A stretch of 35,717 nucleotides of DNA from Pleurocapsales cyanobacterium LEGE 06147 (lineage in GTDB: Bacteria; Cyanobacteriota; Cyanobacteriia; Cyanobacteriales; Xenococcaceae), in NCBI GenBank assembly GCA_015207585.1, contig JADEWQ010000055.1:1-35717 (forward strand). Direction: 5' to 3'. Numbering within the stretch: position 1 is the first letter of the stretch; each line of letters begins with the position of its first letter. A program made the position numbers and the translations under genes. The notes beneath the pieces were generated by a model. The model did not search any database and was not told the origin of the DNA. It saw nothing but the letters and a program-made list of their open reading frames with translations. Shown piece after piece: positions 17,234 through 23,769 of this stretch.

Positions 17234-19399
17234 TTAGGTAACTGAAGACTGCAGTTGATTATCGTCTTCTCTACTAAGGGTTCTGTGAGCATAGGAATCT
17301 GGCAAATTGATGGCTTCGGAGCCATTAATAACTGCTCCCAACAATGGGATCTCTGTTTCCGTAAACTGGTCGATTGTTTCTCCCAGCATACTCGCACGGG
17401 AAATTCCTGGTCTAGTTACCAAGATAATGCCATCTGTAATAGACTCGAGTAACAGTGCATCATTACATTTCGATAGAGAAGGAGAATCGATGACGACCAC
17501 ATCAAAGCGACCGCGAGCATCTTCAATGAGTCGGCGTAATTCGTTTGACTCAATGATGGCAGCTACTTGACGCAAAGGTCCGAGACTGGGAACTAAGTAC
17601 AAATTGGTAATTCCCGGAACCAAACGGATGGTCTCGCCGCGATCGCCATAATAGTTGAGAGGGTCATCGTTATACTTTGGCAAGGGTTCGAGCCGTACAG
17701 TATCTGCCAGGGAAGGAGAACGCAAGTCAGCTTCAAGAAGAAGAGTACGCTTACCAGCATTGGCAGAGGCGATCGCCAAATTATAGGCAGTTAAGCTTTT
17801 ACCCTCTTCCTGACTTACGCTCGTAATTAAAATTACTTTAGAAGACTGAGAACCGAAACGACGTAGATTGCTACGCACCCGTTCGTAAAAAGTCAAATAA
17901 AGAGAATCAACATCCATGAGAATGGAGGTTTCCTTACCCTCAAAATCGTAGCAACTAACATAGGGAATTTTCCCCAGTAGCGGTACTTCCCGTTCGCTTA
18001 ATAAATCCTGTATTTCTCTAGCTGTATAAAGTCGGTCATCTAAAGTCGCCAGTAAAAAGATAATACCTGCTGCTGCTATCAATCCGAGCCCTCCACCAGC
18101 CGCTAGAATCAGCAAACGGTTAGTTGAAGCAAAGGTAGAGGGGAGCAGTTCTTGATATTGAGGAGCTTGAGCTATGGCTAAGCTGCTAGTAGTTTCTGCT
18201 TCAGCTGATTGAGCATCGACTAAAGCAGTAAGAATAGTTTGATAGAGAGCTTTTTGAGTCTCTACTTCTTGTCCCAAGCGAGTTTGCTGTAGTTGTTGGT
18301 TGGGAAATTGTTCGTATTGCTGCCGCAATTGTCTTTCCGTACGCTTGACAGATTCTAGTTGTCTTTGAACACCTTCTCGCTGAGTTTGTAGCGTAATTAA
18401 AGTATTGGCAAGCTGTTGTCGGGCAGGATCGAGACTGCTATCTTGCCTTAACTGACTGGGCAAAGGCTTTAACTTACCATCTCCACCAAGCACTTCTGCA
18501 GCTCGTTCTCGAAACAGTTGTTCATTAGCTTGTTGCCGTTTGCGTAGGTCAACCATCGTGGGATGTTCTGGACGTAAATCTTTTTCTATCAATTTAATTT
18601 GTGCTTCATTTTGTAGTATTTGCCCTCGTAGATTCGCCAAAATTGGATCGGCACTGAGAGCGGCTGCAGTATAAGCTTCTTTTGGATTTAAACCCAACTG
18701 GTCGATCAAACTAGCGATTTGACCATCAATTTCTTCAAGCATTAGCTGTAGCTGTCTTTGCTGTTGCTGACTGCCAGTAAGACCGTTGAATAAACTGCCA
18801 TCTTGAACGGCTAGTAGAGGTGCACCTTCGGTAGTAATGAACTGATAATATGCTTCTTCGGCTGTTGCTAGTTCTTGTTGTACCTCGATCGATCGCTCTT
18901 TGAGAGCTTGAATTCTATTTCTTAGTTGAGAGGTGTTGAGCAAACGACTTTGCTCGATCGCTTCTTTCATAAAAATCCCTAGAAATCTTACACCTTCTTC
19001 AGCAGTAGCAGAGTTGTTGTATTCTAAGGTAATTAACTGGTTATTTTCCTTTTGCTCGGGAATATCAATTGTCAGTTTTTTCTCGACTATTTCTTGTAGT
19101 TGTTGCCCGCTCAGTTGTAGTTGCTCTCTAACCTTTTCTAATACAAGTGGACTTTGAATAATATTAATCCCAACTTCTCGTCCTTGTTGTTGTAGTTGCT
19201 CTCCCGTACTGGTGAATAAAGGTGGAGGGTTGCTATAAGATAGCTGTCCAGTAGCTTTATAGGTTGCAGATGGTTTTGGCGGTGAGGGTTGTAGTGCGAT
19301 AATTCCCGATACGCCCAGACAGAATAAAAAGATGAAAACTCCAAGTAATTGATGTTGTTGGCAAGCAATTAAAAAGCGTTTAACAATTGATGGTGTCAT
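17234..19399 (-). CDS. Polysaccharide copolymerase with P-loop domain, no tyrosine tail
   Basis: A 721-residue Wzz/Wzc-type inner-membrane protein, last in the minus-strand exosortase/export run. First membrane helix at about residues 18-36, a long periplasmic Gln-rich coiled-coil region (about 110-410), second helix at about 428-450, then a cytoplasmic P-loop domain with Walker A SVSQEEGKSLTAYN (Lys534), Walker A' LLLEADLRSPS and Walker B VVVIDSPSL. The C-terminus (AHRTLSREDDNQLQSSVT) has no tyrosine cluster, so tyrosine-kinase cycling is unlikely; an ATP-dependent regulatory role remains possible. It follows the Wza-like gene by 97 bp. Exosortase loci commonly encode a copolymerase/ATPase of this kind. 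Confidence 0.87.
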   Translation of the reverse strand: MTPSIVKRFLIACQQHQLLGVFIFLFCLGVSGIIALQPSPPKPSATYKATGQLSYSNPPPLFTSTGEQLQQQGREVGINIIQSPLVLEKVREQLQLSGQQLQEIVEKKLTIDIPEQKENNQLITLEYNNSATAEEGVRFLGIFMKEAIEQSRLLNTSQLRNRIQALKERSIEVQQELATAEEAYYQFITTEGAPLLAVQDGSLFNGLTGSQQQQRQLQLMLEEIDGQIASLIDQLGLNPKEAYTAAALSADPILANLRGQILQNEAQIKLIEKDLRPEHPTMVDLRKRQQANEQLFRERAAEVLGGDGKLKPLPSQLRQDSSLDPARQQLANTLITLQTQREGVQRQLESVKRTERQLRQQYEQFPNQQLQQTRLGQEVETQKALYQTILTALVDAQSAEAETTSSLAIAQAPQYQELLPSTFASTNRLLILAAGGGLGLIAAAGIIFLLATLDDRLYTAREIQDLLSEREVPLLGKIPYVSCYDFEGKETSILMDVDSLYLTFYERVRSNLRRFGSQSSKVILITSVSQEEGKSLTAYNLAIASANAGKRTLLLEADLRSPSLADTVRLEPLPKYNDDPLNYYGDRGETIRLVPGITNLYLVPSLGPLRQVAAIIESNELRRLIEDARGRFDVVVIDSPSLSKCNDALLLESITDGIILVTRPGISRASMLGETIDQFTETEIPLLGAVINGSEAINLPDSYAHRTLSREDDNQLQSSVT

Positions 19400-19496
19400 A
19401 ATTATCCAGCCAAACTCAAAAATGATATTAGTAATGAGTTAATGGTGAAAAGCAACATAAAATTAGACTGAGTATGTGAAGGGTAAAGGATACTTC

Positions 19497-20726
19497 TCAG
19501 TTATTAAAAATAAAATCAAAGAAAGCACGGAAGCCTAAGATATCGCGGATCGGTCGAGTAATAACATTAAAGAAATTGAAGGCTTTGCCAATCAAAGTAC
19601 GACTCACAATAATGACATCTTCATCTTGAAGGGGAATATTTTGGGCAATATCGCCGTTGAGTGCTTTTTTTGTATTGAGTTGTTGAGTAATTACCTTTCC
19701 GCGTTCGGGGTCGAATCGCATCAGAGCTATTTCCTCTACTCTGATTAACAAACCATCTCCTGCAGGAAGAGAAGCGATCGCATCGAGAAAAGTGCTGCCG
19801 TTAGGCAAGTTCAGATTGCGTAGGGCTGTTCCTCCTTGAGGGGTAGGGGCTACTAAGCGGATGACAATTGTTTGCTGTGGCAGAGTCGTACGAGCTACTA
19901 ACGCTCGGTCGTAATCTCGGTCTTGACCTACTTCTAGTTTTGGTACGATAATCGTATCTCCTCCTTGCAAGCGTACGTCGGGTAATGCTTTGCCACTAAT
20001 CAGTGGCGTGTATAGATCTACTTCTTCTTCAATGACGTTACCGTCAGCTAGAGAACGACGTAACATTACCGAGCGCAAATCTGCTCTCTGGGTACTTCCT
20101 CCTGCTGCTTGGAGAGCAACGGTCAACGGAGAACCAGAAACGAAGGCATAGAAACCCGGTTTAACTACTTCTCCCAAGAGGGTTATCTGAGCCGGACGAG
20201 GAGCAGTTAAAGTTATAAATACTTCTGGTCTATTTTGGAGAAAACGAGTACTTAGTTCGTAACTGATTTTTTGTTCTGCTTCTGCTAAAGTTAGACCTGT
20301 CAGAGATATCCGACCGATAATGGGCAAAATGGCATTACCTTCCCCGTCAATGGTAGCTGCGGTACTAAACTCGGCAAATTGAGGTACGTTAATATTCAGA
20401 CCGTCTCCCGTATCGAGACGATAAAGATTAAACTGTGCCGCATTAGTCCTGTCCAAAGAGGGCAAGGGGTGGTTAACAGAAGAAAGATTTTCTGGATTAG
20501 AGGATGAGGCAGAGGATTGAGTAGATAATCTTTTTTGAACGGGGGATTTTTCAGTTTTTGGCACAGAAAGAGAAGTTTGACCGAGACTGACAGGAGCAAA
20601 TACTCCCGATTCAATTGTCCACAATAACACTGCACCGCAGGACAAAGAAAATAACCACTTCTGTTTTCTTCGGTTCAAAGAACCAGAAGCGATCGCATGA
20701 GGTTGAGGTTGAGTCACTGTATGCAT
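19497..20726 (-). CDS. Polysaccharide export protein (Wza-like, SLBB domains)
   Basis: A 409-residue export protein. A hydrophobic segment at about 24-44 acts as signal sequence (Cys30 is not in a convincing lipobox). The polysaccharide export domain starts at about residue 100 (YRLDTGDGLNINVPQFAEF), followed by SLBB-type beta-grasp repeats (ITLLGEVVKPGFYAF, and a later IPLQDEDVIIVSRT). The protein forms the outer-membrane or periplasmic part of the capsule/EPS export channel, working with the copolymerase. The N-terminal 100 residues are Ser/Pro-rich and probably disordered. It lies 49 bp downstream of the exosortase-associated gene on the same strand. Confidence 0.88.
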   Translation of the reverse strand: MHTVTQPQPHAIASGSLNRRKQKWLFSLSCGAVLLWTIESGVFAPVSLGQTSLSVPKTEKSPVQKRLSTQSSASSSNPENLSSVNHPLPSLDRTNAAQFNLYRLDTGDGLNINVPQFAEFSTAATIDGEGNAILPIIGRISLTGLTLAEAEQKISYELSTRFLQNRPEVFITLTAPRPAQITLLGEVVKPGFYAFVSGSPLTVALQAAGGSTQRADLRSVMLRRSLADGNVIEEEVDLYTPLISGKALPDVRLQGGDTIIVPKLEVGQDRDYDRALVARTTLPQQTIVIRLVAPTPQGGTALRNLNLPNGSTFLDAIASLPAGDGLLIRVEEIALMRFDPERGKVITQQLNTKKALNGDIAQNIPLQDEDVIIVSRTLIGKAFNFFNVITRPIRDILGFRAFFDFIFNN

Positions 20727-20775
20727 GATTAGCTAGAAACTAACAAAAATTCAAGCACTCATGAGGAGCAAACTT

Positions 20776-21477
20776 CTAGGAAATATTACTAAAAGTACTT
20801 GCTTGCAAATGAGCTTGTACTGTTATGGCAAGGGATTCAGCTACAGATTCAGCTGCACTCAGCTTCCCTAAAGGTTCGATAGGAATTTTGAGACAGACAG
20901 CAACCCAAGCAACTCGACGACGATGTAATTGGGCTAGTCGATCTTGCCAAAACCACTGTGCTGGAGAATAGTGACCTCCATGGGGAAAAGCGTACCATTG
21001 GACTACTGCAAATGTCTGCTGGCGATTCCACGCACGAAAGAAACGAGCCGTGACTCCTAAGCTTTGACCGTCTTGTTGTACGGTAAAATGTAATTTACGA
21101 TAAGAATCTGTTTTCCATCGCTCCAGTCCATTAATATCCATCCAATCGACTTCTGGTTTATCGAGATAATAATTTTGTGGTCGCAACAACAGCATGACAG
21201 GCTTTTGCTGGGGTTTTTGCATAACCTGAACCGACCACTGACGACCCCCAATACGTACTTCTTGTTGTTGGAGTGTTTGCCAATCTGGAAGTTCTAATCC
21301 AGATTGCCGTAGACTTCTAATTTGATTGATATTAGAAACTTGAGGAACGTCCAACCAAGACCGCTTTCCTTCTTGCCAATATCCAGGAATAGTTTCTACT
21401 AATATTAGAATAATTAACCCTAATATAAGGGCGATATGGACTAGCGACCACCTTTGTTGAAAGCGAGATAGATTCAT
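20776..21477 (-). CDS. Cyanoexosortase-associated protein
   Basis: A 233-residue protein with one N-terminal membrane helix (about 13-30) and an extracytoplasmic domain rich in Trp and Gln (for example RPQNYYLDKPEVDW and VVQWYAFPHGGHYSPAQWFW). Position directly after the exosortase gene and this layout match the exosortase system-associated proteins of cyanobacteria, which take the place of EpsI in other bacteria. Its biochemical role is not established. It probably acts with the exosortase at the plasma membrane. The 54-bp spacing to the exosortase gene and same orientation support one operon. Confidence 0.8.
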   Translation of the reverse strand: MNLSRFQQRWSLVHIALILGLIILILVETIPGYWQEGKRSWLDVPQVSNINQIRSLRQSGLELPDWQTLQQQEVRIGGRQWSVQVMQKPQQKPVMLLLRPQNYYLDKPEVDWMDINGLERWKTDSYRKLHFTVQQDGQSLGVTARFFRAWNRQQTFAVVQWYAFPHGGHYSPAQWFWQDRLAQLHRRRVAWVAVCLKIPIEPLGKLSAAESVAESLAITVQAHLQASTFSNIS

Positions 21478-21531
21478 AAATAAATTTTTATTTAACTTAA
21501 AAATATTCAGAGAAAATAAATATTCATTACC

Positions 21532-22398
21532 TTAAGTTTGTTCGTTAAACTTTTCAATAATCTTCAATAATAAAACAATAATTCCTAACATCATAACCGA
21601 ATAAAGATCGCCTCCCCAACCATCGTGTAACCACGTAAATAATTCGTCTTTTTCTGTGCCATGAAACCAGGCAAGTATGGTATTCCGAATAATATTAGCA
21701 GTGATACTGATGAGAGTAGAACCAATTAACAAAAGAGTTGTTCGACGGCGATCGCTTAAATTGCCCGTCCAATAAAGCAAAATTAACCCTACATATAAGC
21801 TAGTAAATAACATTTTTAATCCCGCACAATAGGGAGCGACCTCGACTAATCTTCCTCCTACCGATAAGTAAATTTGCTCGACAGTAACATCCAGACCAAA
21901 TTGCATCAGAATAAAGCCTGCACTGACAGCGATAAATTTTTGCAAGGGTAAGGTTAAAGGAGTTATTAAATAGGGAAGAGAATTGGGTGTTGCTAATAAG
22001 ACCAGTAGTAAGGGGAAACCTTGTAATTTAAATCCAGGTATTCCTTTGAGCCATAAACATATTCCAGCTAGGATCGCCGGAAAGGATAAATTAACTAATT
22101 CAGAAACTCCAGTTGTATACAAAAATCCACCAATACCTAATAAAAAAACTCCGATTGGATGAATCCGATCTGCTAATTTATGCCACTTTTTTCGTTGAAG
22201 CCAACAGATGTAAACAGCAAAGGGTAAACCAATGATTCCGTGACTAAAATATTCGTGTTCGATACTAATACTTTTATTTAACCAGCCATCATACCAATGA
22301 ACGATCGGAGGACCATAAAGAATAGTTAATAAAACAATAATTATGTAATCAAAAAAATAGCCCTTTAGAGATAAAGAAAATTTATTACTAATTTGCAT
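21532..22398 (-). CDS. crtB: Cyanoexosortase (exosortase B type), membrane transpeptidase
   Basis: A 288-residue polytopic membrane protein of the exosortase/archaeosortase family, which cleaves PEP-CTERM-type sorting signals and is thought to pass the protein on to a surface attachment. The triad is visible: Cys191 in VEVAPYCAGLK, Arg238 in TANIIRNTILA and His258 in WLHDGWGGD. About eight hydrophobic segments are present. The gene name crtB used for cyanoexosortase B is shared with phytoene synthase and should not be confused with it; the B-type call rests on the neighbouring associated protein and is less certain than the family. No obvious PEP-CTERM substrate gene is in the window. It is the second gene of the run starting with the aminotransferase. 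Confidence 0.88.
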   Translation of the reverse strand: MQISNKFSLSLKGYFFDYIIIVLLTILYGPPIVHWYDGWLNKSISIEHEYFSHGIIGLPFAVYICWLQRKKWHKLADRIHPIGVFLLGIGGFLYTTGVSELVNLSFPAILAGICLWLKGIPGFKLQGFPLLLVLLATPNSLPYLITPLTLPLQKFIAVSAGFILMQFGLDVTVEQIYLSVGGRLVEVAPYCAGLKMLFTSLYVGLILLYWTGNLSDRRRTTLLLIGSTLISITANIIRNTILAWFHGTEKDELFTWLHDGWGGDLYSVMMLGIIVLLLKIIEKFNEQT

Positions 22399-22414
22399 AA
22401 TTTTTGGGTTAAGT

Positions 22415-23593
22415 TTACTCGCTCGTTAAGGTATCAGAGCAAGCTACTGTCAGATTAGCGGCGACTAAAGACAACTGTTGGCTTACCCATTCAATTTGCT
22501 CTTTGGTTATACCCGGATACATGGGTAAAGATAAGATTTGCTGAGAGAGTTTTTCTGCACGAGGAAAATCTCCCTTTTGGTACCCCAAATATCGATAACC
22601 AGGTTGTAAATGACAGGGGATAGGATAATGAATACTAGTTTGAATTCCTCGCTCGGCAAGTTGTTGTTGGATTTTTTCTCGCTTATTGGCTAATAATTTA
22701 CTCAATTGAATGACGTAGAGGTGGTAAACGTGACCCGTACCGCTTCGGTTTTCAATGGGAAGGGTGTCTTGTAATTCCAGCGATTGAAGATAGCGATCGT
22801 AATGGTAGGCTGCTTGATTACGTTCTAGATTCCAGCCAGATAAATAAGGTAATTTGATGTTGAGAATGGCTGCTTGTAAAGTATCTAAGCGGCTATTTGT
22901 TCCTCGTTCGGTATGAAAATATTTGTGTGTTGCACCGTAGTTACGTAAACTGCGTACTCTTCGGGCAACGGTTTCATCGTTGGTGACAACTATACCACCG
23001 CTACCAAAAGCACCGAGGTTTTTACTGGGATAGAAACTAAAACCAGCCGCTAGCCCTACCGAACCAGCAAAATAGCCATCTCGTCGAGCTAAATGAGCTT
23101 GAGCCGCATCTTCAAAAATTAGTAGCTTATAGATAGCGGCAAAATCCAACAACTTTTGGGGTGCGACCATTTGTCCGTAGAGATGAACCGGTACGATCGC
23201 TTTAGTTTTTGGTGTAATTGCTTTGGCTGCTGCTTCGAGATCGATCAGGGCAGTATTTTGTTCGCAGTCAACTAATACTGGAGTTGCTCCTGCTTGGATC
23301 GCACCGATAACAGTAGCAATAAATGTATTAGCTGGAATAAGTACTTCATCTCCCGCACCGATACCGCAGGCTTGTAAACCCAGGGCGATCGCATCTGTAC
23401 CAGAGGCAACTCCAACCCCATAGCTAACTCCACAAGCACGAGCAAAAGAGGCTTCAAATTGGGCTAATGCTTCACCTAAAATAAAGTCTCCTCGTTGAAT
23501 TACCTCGCTAATAGCTCGGTTTATCTCTATCTGAATGGGCAGATGTTGCCAGTTAAGGTCAACAAAAGGAACTTTTACCGAGATTGGAGTCAT
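22415..23593 (-). CDS. DegT/DnrJ/EryC1/StrS sugar aminotransferase
   Basis: A 392-residue PLP enzyme of the sugar nucleotide aminotransferase family. The PLP Schiff-base Lys191 lies in FSFYPSKNLGAFG, the PLP-ring Asp in IFEDAAQAHLA, and the phosphate-binding GTDA in VASGTDAIALG. Family members transfer an amino group from Glu or Gln to keto-sugar nucleotides used in polysaccharides or glycans. The product sugar cannot be determined. It is first in the minus-strand run with exosortase, export protein and copolymerase, 16 bp from the exosortase gene, suggesting that the amino sugar goes into the exported polymer or protein-linked glycan. Confidence 0.9.
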   Translation of the reverse strand: MTPISVKVPFVDLNWQHLPIQIEINRAISEVIQRGDFILGEALAQFEASFARACGVSYGVGVASGTDAIALGLQACGIGAGDEVLIPANTFIATVIGAIQAGATPVLVDCEQNTALIDLEAAAKAITPKTKAIVPVHLYGQMVAPQKLLDFAAIYKLLIFEDAAQAHLARRDGYFAGSVGLAAGFSFYPSKNLGAFGSGGIVVTNDETVARRVRSLRNYGATHKYFHTERGTNSRLDTLQAAILNIKLPYLSGWNLERNQAAYHYDRYLQSLELQDTLPIENRSGTGHVYHLYVIQLSKLLANKREKIQQQLAERGIQTSIHYPIPCHLQPGYRYLGYQKGDFPRAEKLSQQILSLPMYPGITKEQIEWVSQQLSLVAANLTVACSDTLTSE

Positions 23594-23741
23594 AAGGCAG
23601 AAGATGTAAGTGTATAGCGATCTGTTCTAACAACAAAAGCAAAAATCCGCCTTATTTCAACTCACAATTTGGAATAGATAATTGGTAATGGGGAAAAGGG
23701 AACAGGGAATAGATATATAGGTGTTAGGTGAATTATTATTA

Positions 23742-23769
23742 AACCTAAAACCTAAAGCCTAATACCTGA
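23742..23769. repeat. Degenerate 7-bp tandem repeat at the kinase gene 3' end
   Basis: Four head-to-tail heptamers (AACCTAA, AACCTAA, AGCCTAA, TACCTGA) abut the stop codon of the kinase gene at 23770. The kinase's last codons (VTSEQ) are in TGCTCACTGGTCAC, another type of cyanobacterial spacer repeat. Similar short tandemly repeated heptamers occur between cyanobacterial genes. Confidence 0.6.

Noticed and set aside
19497-20726. Lipoprotein signal in the Wza-like protein (Cys30)
   Set aside because: Residues before the Cys (SLS) do not fit a lipobox, and the hydrophobic segment continues beyond it.
23742-23769. CRISPR-like repeats
   Set aside because: The units are 7 bp, contiguous and degenerate, with no spacers. 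No CRISPR array or cas gene is in the window.
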